Assembly (NCBI RefSeq): GCF_025195085.2
Contig: NZ_JANAVY020000008.1
Location: 79,260 to 143,259, forward strand
Origin: Vibrio intestinalis
Lineage (GTDB): Bacteria > Pseudomonadota > Gammaproteobacteria > Enterobacterales > Vibrionaceae
DNA length: 64,000 nt
Reading direction: 5' to 3'
Shown: positions 8,953 to 17,698 of the stretch, piece by piece
Position numbering within the stretch: the stretch's first letter is position 1
Layout: each line of letters starts with the position of its first letter
The notes under the pieces: generated by a model
Databases searched by the model: none
The model's input: the letters and a program-made list of their open reading frames with translations, nothing else
What the model was told of the DNA's origin: nothing
Program-made: the position numbers and the translations under genes

Positions 8953-10762
8953 GCTGCGCCTCCGGTTGTTGCTCTACCATTTGCGACGGCTTAATTTTCC
9001 ATTGCTTAGCGGTTTGTTGCGTGTTCCATAACTGTGCGTAGTGTCCCTGTTGCTCTAGCAACTGCTGGTGCGATCCACACTCAACCAATAAGCCGTCATT
9101 AAGCACTAAAATTTGATCGGCATTGACCACTGTAGAAAGCTGGTGTGCAATCACGACGACCGTTTTACCTTGTGCTAACTCGCTAATAGCGGATTGAATC
9201 AGCTTTTGATTGGTGGCATCTGCATGCGCCGTCGGCTCATCCAACACTAGAATAGGCGCATCTTTTAGCATCGCCCTTGCAATTGCGATACGCTGTTTTT
9301 GACCGCCGCTCAGTGAGACACCATCACTCAATAGCGTGTCATAACCTTGGGGCAATTGTTTGATAAACTGATGAGCGTTGGCCGCTTTCGCTGCCGCCTC
9401 TATTTGCTGAAATGAATACGGCTTACCCATAGTAATGTTGTCCCGGATGGTCAGCTTAAATAGGTGTGAATCTTGAAAAACCAACGACATCTGATCCATC
9501 AACTGCGTCTCTGAAAAATCACTTAATGGCTGATCATCAAGATAAATTTGACCACTACTTGGTTGCCACATTCTGGCTAATAGATGAACCAAGGTCGACT
9601 TACCCGCCCCAGACCCACCGACAATCGCAGTCACAGTATGAGGCTTGAGCTCAAAACTGATGTTTTGCAGTGCTGATTTGTTTGTTTCTGGATAATGAAA
9701 ACTGACTTGCTCGAACCGAACCTGATGATGTTTTACATTAGGCTTAGAAGCCGATTGATTGGAATCGTTGGCTTGTGTGACCACAGACTCTTGCGGCAAT
9801 TGCTCAATCTTGATTAATCGCCCTACGCCTTCAAAAACTTGCCCCAGATAGGTGCTCAGCAAGGTTAGATTAAACAGCGGCTCCAGCATTCCTACACCAA
9901 GCAACAAACAGATAATGAACTGGGCAATGGTCAATGAACCATCAAGCCAAAAATAGAGACCCATCGGCACCAACACCGCTAAGCCACTGTTAAGAAAAGC
10001 TTTGAACGCAGCCATTGGCCAAGCCGCCTCTTTTATCCATTTAGCTAAATATTGTCGATGCTGAGCTAAGCCCTGCTCTAACTTAGTATGGCGAGTCTGC
10101 TGCATAGCAAACAAACGAATCACGGGCATCGCTCTGGCGAACTCCGTCACTGCACTGTTGAGCTGCTCCAAGTTATGGTGGTATTGCTGGGCTTTCTCTT
10201 TGTAACCACGAAACATCATCGCTTGGCTAATGGCAGCAAGAGGAATGGGAATTAGCGCAAATAGAGCCATGCGATAATCTATAAAACAGAGCAATACAAA
10301 AGTGGTCAAAGGCACAAACAGCGCTGTCACAAGATCAGCTAACTGATGCGCAATAAACACTTCCACTCTGTCGATATCTTCTGCCAACACCTTCTTTATC
10401 TCGCCGCTACTGGTTTGATTAAAATAACCTAACGGAATGCGGCTCATGTGCCGAAACAAGCGTGTCCTAATCTGATACTGAATATGAAAGGCGCTAGAAT
10501 GGGCTAAATAGGTAGATAACAGTAAACAACCATAGCGCAGTAACATGGCCACCAACGCTAAGCTGGTAAACCACCAAATAGCTTGTTGGTCAGTCACTTG
10601 AGTAAGTAAGCTATCAGCAATCAAATAGACAAAATAGTAAGGCGCAAGAGAGAGCGTCGCTGCAATCGCTGCCAAGCAGACGGAACAAATCAAAATCCAT
10701 CGATGTTGATGACAAAATTGCAGTAGCCAAGGCAACGCTGAGGGGGAAGATGACGAAGACAT
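8945..10762 (-). CDS. Fused ABC half-transporter, YbtP-like
   Basis: A 605-residue partner of the downstream half-transporter. The start at 10762 has a strong GGAGGAAAGG ribosome site directly upstream; a start further out would add 17 residues without one. Membrane helices occupy residues 20-310. Walker A GGSGAGKST is near 381, LSGGQKQR near 481 and Walker B ILVLDEPTAHAD near 502. The two ABC proteins differ in their Walker B follow-up (DEPTAHAD against DEATAALD), which fits a heterodimer with non-identical ATP sites. Located between the TonB receptor and the second ABC gene in one transcription direction. Confidence 0.8.
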   Translation of the reverse strand: MSSSSSPSALPWLLQFCHQHRWILICSVCLAAIAATLSLAPYYFVYLIADSLLTQVTDQQAIWWFTSLALVAMLLRYGCLLLSTYLAHSSAFHIQYQIRTRLFRHMSRIPLGYFNQTSSGEIKKVLAEDIDRVEVFIAHQLADLVTALFVPLTTFVLLCFIDYRMALFALIPIPLAAISQAMMFRGYKEKAQQYHHNLEQLNSAVTEFARAMPVIRLFAMQQTRHTKLEQGLAQHRQYLAKWIKEAAWPMAAFKAFLNSGLAVLVPMGLYFWLDGSLTIAQFIICLLLGVGMLEPLFNLTLLSTYLGQVFEGVGRLIKIEQLPQESVVTQANDSNQSASKPNVKHHQVRFEQVSFHYPETNKSALQNISFELKPHTVTAIVGGSGAGKSTLVHLLARMWQPSSGQIYLDDQPLSDFSETQLMDQMSLVFQDSHLFKLTIRDNITMGKPYSFQQIEAAAKAANAHQFIKQLPQGYDTLLSDGVSLSGGQKQRIAIARAMLKDAPILVLDEPTAHADATNQKLIQSAISELAQGKTVVVIAHQLSTVVNADQILVLNDGLLVECGSHQQLLEQQGHYAQLWNTQQTAKQWKIKPSQMVEQQPEAQHA

Positions 10763-10825
10763 CCTTTCCTCCAAATAGAAATAAAAACAGCAGTGATAAG
10801 CCATGCTTACCACTGGAAAGAAATC

Positions 10826-10853
10826 GGGCTTTCAAATCGAATGATGAAAGCCC
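10826..10853 (-). terminator. Hairpin between receptor and ABC genes
   Basis: An 8-bp inverted repeat (GGGCTTTC / GAAAGCCC) with a 12-base loop lies just after the receptor stop. Only a weak T-rich stretch follows on the minus strand, so it is more likely a partial terminator or an mRNA-stabilising hairpin that lowers ABC expression relative to the receptor. Confidence 0.45.
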
Positions 10854-10859
10854 TTATGA

Positions 10860-12950
10860 TTAGAAGTTAGCGCTTAAATCGACACCAAATCGCACTGGGT
10901 CACCATAATTGCTAAAGCCTGTTCCACCCCAGTTAACCGAATAGGTTTTATATCGCTCGTCGGTGACGTTGACGCCCCAGAGTCGAATTTCAAAGTCGTC
11001 TCGATAATTGAATCGAACATTGGCATCAACCACAAAGTAAGGGTCTTGGAAGTTGTTACCTTGCTTATCTAGTGCCATTTCACCATAGAAGCCAACACCG
11101 AGGTTTGGAGTAAACGTCCAGTTGTCGCCAATTTCACCGTAATAGGTCGCTTCAACATTAACTGTATGCTCCGGTGCAAATGGAATGCGTGCGCCTTCAG
11201 AGTAACTCGCTCCCGTGTAGCCATCCACTTGAGTGACCTTGGCATCATTGAAACCAAAGCTCAGTGCCGCTTCCCACACATCATTAATGAGTGCGCTGAT
11301 TGAGCCTTCGATACCACGTGAGCGTACCTCTTTAATTGGTGCAATCGCATTCGCCCCTGTCGTCGGGTCTTGATAAGCGTATTGCAGGTTATTCACACGC
11401 ATATCGAACACGTTAATATCGGCGACGATAGTACGATCATTCCAATAGCTCTTATACCCAAGTTCGTACACTTCGCTGGTTTCAGGGTCATAAGGTAAGC
11501 CATGACCTAGATTGCCCGAGCTGTCACTCGCTTCCGCAATCCATGAACCTCCACCACTTAACATACCCTCACCATAGCTCGCATACACGGTGTGATTTTT
11601 GCCAAAATCTTTACTGATGGCGAAGTTAGGTAAGAACTCAGAATAGTCTTTCTGGTAGCTGCCCTGCGTTTCAAATGGGAAACGGAACATGCTGTAGAAC
11701 TGAGAGTCGATCTGGAAATCTTCTTTGGTGTAACGTGCGCCTGCTTTTAGTGTCCATGTCGGCGCAAAACGCCAACTCGCATCCATATAAGCGGTATAAG
11801 TATCTCGGGTATACTTACCAGCGGTCTTGGTAAGCTGCATTTTGTTTATATCCATCTCAGTGAAGTTATTATTATCTTCTTGAGAGCGATAAAACGCAGC
11901 GCCAAATGTCCAATCAACAGGTAGTGCACCTAAGTTCGAATTTAAACGCAGTTCTTGGAAGGTATCTTTTTCACGAATATAGTTATCAAGATAAGCAGAC
12001 CCAGCGGGAGGCGTGACCACTAAGTCAGCATCAAAACGGCCATAAGTATCAATTTCACGAATACCCGTAACTGAGCTTAGTTGCCAGTTTTCTAATCCTG
12101 TCCAAGTAACATTCAACGCAGCACCTTTTGAGGTTTGATCGAACAAACCTTCTATATCGGTCGCCGTTTTCAGATCATCACCACGTTCGGTTTTCGGGTC
12201 ATCTTTCACATACGGATATACACCACTTTCTAATGTGGTGTGGTCAAGGTAAAGGTTGGCTGTCCAGTCACTACTTGGCGTCCAATGCAGGCTTAACATG
12301 GCCGAACGTTGCTCTTTAGGATCTACCGATTTGTTAAGGTGAGTATTCTCAACAAAACCATCGCGAGATAAGTAATCTAGCGTAACTTTCGCAGTCAACA
12401 CGTCTTCAATCAGCGCTGTACCCGCAGTCACCGTTCCGCTTTGTTGATCGTAGTTAGCAACACCTAACTCAAAAGATGCAGAAGGATCATTGCCCTGCTT
12501 TTTAGTGGTAATAACGATGATACCGTCACGAGCATTACTGCCATAAGTGTTACCTTGGGGTCCACGTAAGAACTCAATCGATTCAACGTCTTTCAACAGT
12601 AAGTTGAGGCCATATAAACTGGTCTGCGGTACACCATCAACGTAAATTGGCACGTTACTTTGCTCTAAGTGACGCGGCAATCCACGCACTTGAATGTAAC
12701 TGTAATCGCCCGGTAGCTCCGGTAATACAATGTTTGCGATAGACTTAATCGCATCCGCTACGGTCTTATAACGGTGCTTTTCAATATCCTCAGCAGAGAG
12801 ATAATCCATGCTTTGCGGAATATCTTTCATGTCCTTTGCTACACGAGCAGCATGCACAATAACCGTCTCGTCCGCTTGCGGTGCGGCGACGCTTTGTCCA
12901 TAAGCAAGTGTTCCTAAAATAGCGGCTGCTAGTACTGCTTTATTGTTCAC
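10860..12950 (-). CDS. TonB-dependent metallophore receptor
   Basis: A 696-residue outer-membrane receptor. A signal peptide ends near residue 22 (SVAAPQ). The TonB box DETVIVHAARV is at about 27-37, then a plug domain with the VRGL and LRGPQGNTYG motifs, then a 22-strand barrel ending in an aromatic-terminated strand (DLSANF). Length fits siderophore receptors of the FyuA/FrpA group (about 670-700). First gene of the receptor-ABC-ABC operon, with a Fur-like box at 13000-13014. The ligand is unknown; the YbtPQ-type partners suggest a phenolate-thiazoline metallophore, which is inference. Confidence 0.85.
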   Translation of the reverse strand: MNNKAVLAAAILGTLAYGQSVAAPQADETVIVHAARVAKDMKDIPQSMDYLSAEDIEKHRYKTVADAIKSIANIVLPELPGDYSYIQVRGLPRHLEQSNVPIYVDGVPQTSLYGLNLLLKDVESIEFLRGPQGNTYGSNARDGIIVITTKKQGNDPSASFELGVANYDQQSGTVTAGTALIEDVLTAKVTLDYLSRDGFVENTHLNKSVDPKEQRSAMLSLHWTPSSDWTANLYLDHTTLESGVYPYVKDDPKTERGDDLKTATDIEGLFDQTSKGAALNVTWTGLENWQLSSVTGIREIDTYGRFDADLVVTPPAGSAYLDNYIREKDTFQELRLNSNLGALPVDWTFGAAFYRSQEDNNNFTEMDINKMQLTKTAGKYTRDTYTAYMDASWRFAPTWTLKAGARYTKEDFQIDSQFYSMFRFPFETQGSYQKDYSEFLPNFAISKDFGKNHTVYASYGEGMLSGGGSWIAEASDSSGNLGHGLPYDPETSEVYELGYKSYWNDRTIVADINVFDMRVNNLQYAYQDPTTGANAIAPIKEVRSRGIEGSISALINDVWEAALSFGFNDAKVTQVDGYTGASYSEGARIPFAPEHTVNVEATYYGEIGDNWTFTPNLGVGFYGEMALDKQGNNFQDPYFVVDANVRFNYRDDFEIRLWGVNVTDERYKTYSVNWGGTGFSNYGDPVRFGVDLSANF

Positions 12951-12999
12951 CTAGAGTCTCCCCTAATGACTGGATGATGTGAGATGGCAGTAATGTAAA

Positions 13000-13014
13000 T
13001 GAAAACTATTTTCG
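13000..13014. promoter_or_regulatory. Fur-box-like site upstream of the receptor operon
   Basis: TGAAAACTATTTTCG, within an AT-rich stretch 50 bases upstream of the receptor start, resembles the Fur 7-1-7 consensus with about four differences. Weaker than the site at 7032 but in the right place. Confidence 0.5.
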
Positions 13015-13203
13015 ACTAAATGGAGAAACTAGCAGTAGCGGGAGACAAAACAGCACTAGAGGAATTTTAGTGATTATCCATCGAATGTGATGAGTATTTC
13101 ATTTTAGCCCTAATCTCAATTCCCAACTTCGATACAGCGTGATAAAACGGTGTACGGAAATGAGAAAGTGTGTTGATTTGCATATAAGTTAAACAGGTAA
13201 AAA

Positions 13204-14163
13204 ATGGCTAAACCAAGAATATTCGTAAGCTCTACCTACTACGATTTAAAACAAGTTAGAACTGATTTAGAAAGATTCATAGTTGAACAGGGTTACGATG
13301 CTGTTCTAAATGAAAAAGGCCATATTTCATATGGAAGCCAAGAAAAACTGGAAGAATACTGCTACAAAGAAATCGACCAATGCGACATCCTAGTATCAAT
13401 AATTGGTGGTAGATACGGCTCTCAATCACATGAAAGTGAATACTCGGTATCCAACAAAGAGCTAAAAAAAGCTTTAGACACAGGAAAACAAGTTTATATA
13501 TTCGTTGATCATGCTGTTGCTACCGAGTATCGAACTTTTGAAGTAAACAAAGGCGTATCTGGTGTTAGATATGCAGCAGTGGATGATGTAAAAGTATATG
13601 AATTCCTAGAAGAAGTATATGACCTGCCAAAGAACAATACCATCCATAACTTCCATGGTGCACAAGACATCACTAACTTCCTAAAAGAACAATGGGCGGG
13701 ACTATTTCAAAGGCTTTTAAGTGATGAATCTAAGAAAAAAGAGTTGGATCTAATCCAAAAGCTATCCGAAACATCTGAAACTCTAAATCAGTTAGTAGAA
13801 TACTTAATTGGTGAGAAAAATAATGGTGAAACGGCTGTCTCAAACATATTGCTCAACAACCACCCTATTTTCTCTGATATAAAAAGCAAAGCTAAGATTC
13901 CCTTCAGAGTATTTTTCGAATCAACAAATGAACTATATGAGATACTTTACGCATCTGGATTTAGAAGCCTAGGCAAGGACGAACTTGGCTACAAAAAAGA
14001 TTACTACTCCGCAGTGTTCCCAGACGACGGAATCAAAGTTCTAAGAGTACATAAAGATGTTTTTGATGAACAAGACAATAAATTAAAAGTTATGACTCCT
14101 AGAGAATGGAAAAGCGAATACGTAACTATTGATATTATCTTTGATGACGACATACCGTTTTAA
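13204..14163 (+). CDS. DUF4062 domain protein, possible defence gene
   Basis: A 319-residue protein. Residues 1-110 match the DUF4062 pattern: an IFVSSTYYDLKQVRTDLERF start, then CDILVSIIGGRYGS. This domain has a TIR/nucleoside-deoxyribosyltransferase-like fold and often sits at the front of signalling or anti-phage proteins. Residues 175-205 are predicted coiled coil. The C-terminal 100 residues are acidic and unrecognised. The gene stands alone, AT-rich, between an iron operon and a PhzF gene, with its own terminator. This is typical of a mobile single-gene insertion. Biochemical function is unknown; a defence role is inferred from the domain. Confidence 0.7.
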   Translation: MAKPRIFVSSTYYDLKQVRTDLERFIVEQGYDAVLNEKGHISYGSQEKLEEYCYKEIDQCDILVSIIGGRYGSQSHESEYSVSNKELKKALDTGKQVYIFVDHAVATEYRTFEVNKGVSGVRYAAVDDVKVYEFLEEVYDLPKNNTIHNFHGAQDITNFLKEQWAGLFQRLLSDESKKKELDLIQKLSETSETLNQLVEYLIGEKNNGETAVSNILLNNHPIFSDIKSKAKIPFRVFFESTNELYEILYASGFRSLGKDELGYKKDYYSAVFPDDGIKVLRVHKDVFDEQDNKLKVMTPREWKSEYVTIDIIFDDDIPF

Positions 14164-14174
14164 GCTCTAACTAA

Positions 14175-14206
14175 TATAAAACCAGCTTGCTCTGGTTTTA
14201 TATTTT
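14175..14206 (+). terminator. Terminator of the DUF4062 gene
   Basis: A 10-bp inverted repeat (ATAAAACCAG / CTGGTTTTAT) with a 6-base loop and a following T-rich run lies 12 bases after the stop codon. The AT-rich flanks make it work in both directions, so it may also serve the facing PhzF gene. Confidence 0.75.
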
Positions 14207-14217
14207 AACGCTTGCTC

Positions 14218-15042
14218 CTAAACGTATATCGTGCCTTTGAGGTACAACACGCCCGTACCTGACACCAATACACGATCATCCACAAGTTGGCAGTGCAGTA
14301 CTCCGCTACGCTTAGATGCTTGTAAAGCCACCAAATTCTGTTTACCAAGTTGCTCTGCCCAGTAAGGCGCGAGTCCAGTGTGAATAGAACCAGTCACCGG
14401 ATCTTCATCACCTCCATTAGCAGGCCAAAAGTAGCGTGAGACAAAATCGTACTCACTCCCCTTCGCTGTCACTACCACATCATACGGCGCAAGCTGTTTA
14501 AGCTGGTCTGAATCGTACTCGACTTCGAACACATCTTGCTCGCTGGCCACCACCGCCACATAGGCTTGTCGATTGCGTAGCACTTTTACTGGTAAGCGAG
14601 ATAGCCCATCTAACAATGCACTCGGTGTATCATCAATCTCATCTGGCTTTTGATTTGGGAAGCTCATTTCAATTCGGCCATTTTGCTTTTGCTGCACAAA
14701 AAGGTTGCCGACTTCTTGAGTCAAATATTCGATTTCGCCAGTAACACCAAGCTGGTTAAACAGCACAAACGATGCGGCCAACGTAGCATGACCACAAAAA
14801 TCAATTTCAGTCAGAGGAGAAAACCAACGAATTTGATATTGATTGGAAGAGCTTGTGTAACCAAGCTTTTGATTAACAGGAACAATAAAAGCCGTTTCAG
14901 ACAGGTTATTTTCTGCGGCGATGGATTGCATCAGCTCCACGCTAGGCCATTGCGTTACCGGTACAACTGCCGCTGAATTGCCCTTAAACTGCTGATCGGT
15001 AAATGCGTCGACAACATATATATCTAGCTCTAACTTTGACAT
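14218..15042 (-). CDS. PhzF-family isomerase
   Basis: A 274-residue protein of the PhzF/diaminopimelate-epimerase-like fold. The catalytic glutamate is Glu49 in ENNLSETAF, and the second half carries the GDEDPVTGSIHTGLAPYW signature. These enzymes catalyse proton shifts on small carboxylic substrates; most chromosomal copies have unknown substrates. The start at 15042 has AAGGA six bases upstream. No phenazine genes are nearby, so there is no reason to infer phenazine synthesis. Confidence 0.85.
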   Translation of the reverse strand: MSKLELDIYVVDAFTDQQFKGNSAAVVPVTQWPSVELMQSIAAENNLSETAFIVPVNQKLGYTSSSNQYQIRWFSPLTEIDFCGHATLAASFVLFNQLGVTGEIEYLTQEVGNLFVQQKQNGRIEMSFPNQKPDEIDDTPSALLDGLSRLPVKVLRNRQAYVAVVASEQDVFEVEYDSDQLKQLAPYDVVVTAKGSEYDFVSRYFWPANGGDEDPVTGSIHTGLAPYWAEQLGKQNLVALQASKRSGVLHCQLVDDRVLVSGTGVLYLKGTIYV

Positions 15043-15163
15043 AGCGATTCCTTTCAATGTTCGAATGCTGATTGGTATCCAGACATTCAGTCTATCGAAT
15101 TTACGCTAGTCATACCGAGCGTAGTTTATAAAACTATTAGTATTTTCAACTACTCACGAACGA

Positions 15164-15631
15164 TTAGACTGGGTAAACCTTCTCGAACCGCTCTAACACT
15201 AGATCAGAAGATGTATTGAACTCTGCGCCAATTTGTTGAGCATATTGAGTAAAGAACTTCACATGGGCATCGTGCCACCATTGATAACTACGATCGCCTT
15301 CCCCCTCAGCATACGCAAACTCTGGCGTAACTTGATCGAACGGGCAAACATCCACCTGAGTCAACTTAACGATGCACACAGGATTTTCTTGCCAATCCAA
15401 AACCACGGTTAATCGGCCGACTTGTGGCAATGGCTCATCTTCTATCTCATAACCTTGCTTTAAACTGCACGAAGCCGTCTTTATACCCTGATCGATCAGC
15501 TTGGCACATTGATTTGCATTGTATTCATCAGCACAAAAATACTCGGCGATGGTTTGCGGGATTTGACTGCGCTGTTCGGCAGTTAACTGTGACAGGTACT
15601 GTTCTAAAAATTGCTGGTGATGCGGCTTCAT
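15164..15631 (-). CDS. ASCH-domain protein
   Basis: A 155-residue protein that starts at 15631 behind AAGGA. It shows the ASCH fold pattern: GIKTASCSL near residue 50, then a VDVCPFDQVTPEFAYAEGEGD segment and the W-H-D region near 130. ASCH domains are beta-barrels related to PUA that are thought to bind RNA or modified nucleosides; some relatives hydrolyse N4-acylcytidines. Monocistronic by position, with no functional link to its neighbours. Confidence 0.75.
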   Translation of the reverse strand: MKPHHQQFLEQYLSQLTAEQRSQIPQTIAEYFCADEYNANQCAKLIDQGIKTASCSLKQGYEIEDEPLPQVGRLTVVLDWQENPVCIVKLTQVDVCPFDQVTPEFAYAEGEGDRSYQWWHDAHVKFFTQYAQQIGAEFNTSSDLVLERFEKVYPV

Positions 15632-15700
15632 ATTTCTTCCTTGGTTACAAATCATCATCGACCTGATAATGAGCTACGATTATAAACTATTGATTCAATG

Positions 15701-15728
15701 AAAAAAGGAGCATTTTACTGCTCCTTTC
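15701..15728 (-). terminator. Terminator of the methylcitrate operon
   Basis: On the minus strand, GGAGCA and TGCTCC flank a 6-base loop, followed by a run of six T, 25 bases beyond the prpE stop. A good intrinsic terminator for the propionate operon. Confidence 0.85.
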
Positions 15729-15753
15729 AAACCGTGACATCTTTGATCATCAG

Positions 15754-17631
15754 CTAACTTTGTAATACGCGCTCAATCTCGCTGATGCTGGATGGGTCAT
15801 CGATGGTTGATGGAACGGTGTAAGACTCTCCATCTGCGATTTGACGAATCGTGCGACGCAATATCTTACCGGAGCGTGTTTTCGGTAATCGCTCCACCAC
15901 CAAAGCATGTTTAAAGCAGGCAACTGCGCCAATAGAATCTCGCACTTTAGAGACCAATTCGCCCTCTAATTGCAGCGAATCAATACTTATCCCGTCTTTT
16001 AGTACCACAAAGCCTAATGGCAATTGACCTTTCAAATCATCATGAATACCGACAACCGCACACTCAGCAATCGCAGGATGCGCACCAACGATTTCTTCCA
16101 TCTCTCCGGTGGATAACCTATGCCCAGCAACGTTAATCACATCGTCAATTCGCCCCATAATAAACAAATAACCATCTTGATCGAGATACCCCCCATCACC
16201 TGACACGTAGTAACCCGGAAATTGACTTAAATAACCTGATTCAAAGCGGTCATGGTTGCGCCATACGGTGGGTAAACAACTTGGAGGTAATGGGCGTTTC
16301 AAGGCGATATAACCTTGCTGATTGGCCTGCGCTGATTCGCCTAGCTCATTGAGGATTTCTACTTGATAGCCAGGAATAGGTTTGGTGGCAGAGCCAGCTT
16401 TTACTGGCATCATTTCAAGCCCCGTCGGGTTGCCCGCAATCGCCCAGCCAGTCTCCGTTTGCCACCAATGATCGACCACAGGTTTATCGGTTTTCGATTC
16501 TACCCAGTCCAGTGTTGGCGGGTCGAGCCGCTCTCCGGCCATAAAAATCGTCTTTAATTGGCTAAGATCGTATTGGTTTAAATAATCCCCTTGAGGATCT
16601 TCTTTTTTGATCGCTCGAAATGCCGTTGGAGCAGAGAACAGCGCATCGACTCGGTACTCTTCGCACACTCGCCAAAATGCGCCCGGATCAGGTGTACGCA
16701 CTGGCTTTCCTTCATACAAAATCGTCGTGCAGCCATGAATCAACGGGGCATAGACAATATAAGAGTGGCCAACTACCCAGCCCACATCGGATGCCGCCCA
16801 AAACACGCCATCTTGCGGCATGTTGTAAATCGTGCTCATCGAATATTTCATCGCAACAGCATGACCACCATTATCTCGTACCACGCCTTTTGGCTTACCC
16901 GTCGTGCCTGAGGTATACAAAATATAAAGCGGATCAGTGGCGAGTACCGGGACACAAGCATGAGGTAGCGCATCTTGATAGGCTTGTTGCCAATCAATAT
17001 CACGGTCTTGGTTTAGATCTGCGATTACTTGTGGCCTTTGCAATACGAACACGGTTTCCGGTTTCCAGCGGCTATCCATAATTGCTTGGTCGACCATAGG
17101 TTTGTATGGCAATACTTTGTTGATTTCAATCCCGCAAGAGGCCGTCATGATCACCTTAGGCTCTGCATCTTCAATTCGCACGGCTAATTCGTTGGGCGCA
17201 AAGCCACCAAACACCACCGAATGGATAGCCCCCAGACGAGCACAAGCAAGCATGGCCATGGCCGCTTCTGGAATCATCGGCATGTAAATCACCACGCGAT
17301 CGCCTTTTGTCACACCTTGCTTAGCCAACATTCCAGCAATCTTCGCCACTTGATCACGCAGTTGTTGATAGCTAAAAGTTTTCTTTGCTCCCGTTGCTGG
17401 AGAATCATAAATCAAGGCAATGTTGTCACCTCGTCCCTGCTCGCAGTGGTAGTCCAACGCCAACCATGAAGTATTGAGCAACCCATCGGGAAACCAACGC
17501 TCAATGCCGTTTTCGTCCGTGGCTAAAATGGTATTGGGCGCTTTAAACCAATCGATTTGCTCAGATTGTTGTCGCCAAAACTGCTCAGGCTCGTTTTTGG
17601 CCCAAAGATATTCCTTCTGATACTCAGACAT
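15754..17631 (-). CDS. prpE: Propionyl-CoA synthetase
   Basis: A 625-residue acyl-CoA synthetase of the ANL superfamily. It contains the ATP-binding loop YTSGTTGKPKGVVRDNGGH near residue 235, the VVDHWWQTETGW adenylation motif near 390 and the C-terminal RSGKILRRTIRQIA region holding the catalytic, acetylatable lysine near 590. It activates propionate to propionyl-CoA. Length and motifs agree with PrpE rather than acetyl-CoA synthetase (about 650). It is the last gene of the operon and is followed by a terminator. Confidence 0.9.
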   Translation of the reverse strand: MSEYQKEYLWAKNEPEQFWRQQSEQIDWFKAPNTILATDENGIERWFPDGLLNTSWLALDYHCEQGRGDNIALIYDSPATGAKKTFSYQQLRDQVAKIAGMLAKQGVTKGDRVVIYMPMIPEAAMAMLACARLGAIHSVVFGGFAPNELAVRIEDAEPKVIMTASCGIEINKVLPYKPMVDQAIMDSRWKPETVFVLQRPQVIADLNQDRDIDWQQAYQDALPHACVPVLATDPLYILYTSGTTGKPKGVVRDNGGHAVAMKYSMSTIYNMPQDGVFWAASDVGWVVGHSYIVYAPLIHGCTTILYEGKPVRTPDPGAFWRVCEEYRVDALFSAPTAFRAIKKEDPQGDYLNQYDLSQLKTIFMAGERLDPPTLDWVESKTDKPVVDHWWQTETGWAIAGNPTGLEMMPVKAGSATKPIPGYQVEILNELGESAQANQQGYIALKRPLPPSCLPTVWRNHDRFESGYLSQFPGYYVSGDGGYLDQDGYLFIMGRIDDVINVAGHRLSTGEMEEIVGAHPAIAECAVVGIHDDLKGQLPLGFVVLKDGISIDSLQLEGELVSKVRDSIGAVACFKHALVVERLPKTRSGKILRRTIRQIADGESYTVPSTIDDPSSISEIERVLQS

Positions 17632-17698
17632 AGTGCTTCCTCCAGTATGTCTCGATACTGCTCTAACTTGGTTTTAATACAGCTTCGCTTTATCGTTA

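Noticed and set aside
14218..15042. PhzF-like gene as a sign of phenazine synthesis
   Set aside because: No other phz gene is present and PhzF-like proteins are widespread with other roles.
16591..17081. Long plus-strand frames opposite prpE
   Set aside because: Antisense shadows of a well-supported gene, with arginine/histidine-rich composition and no ribosome sites.
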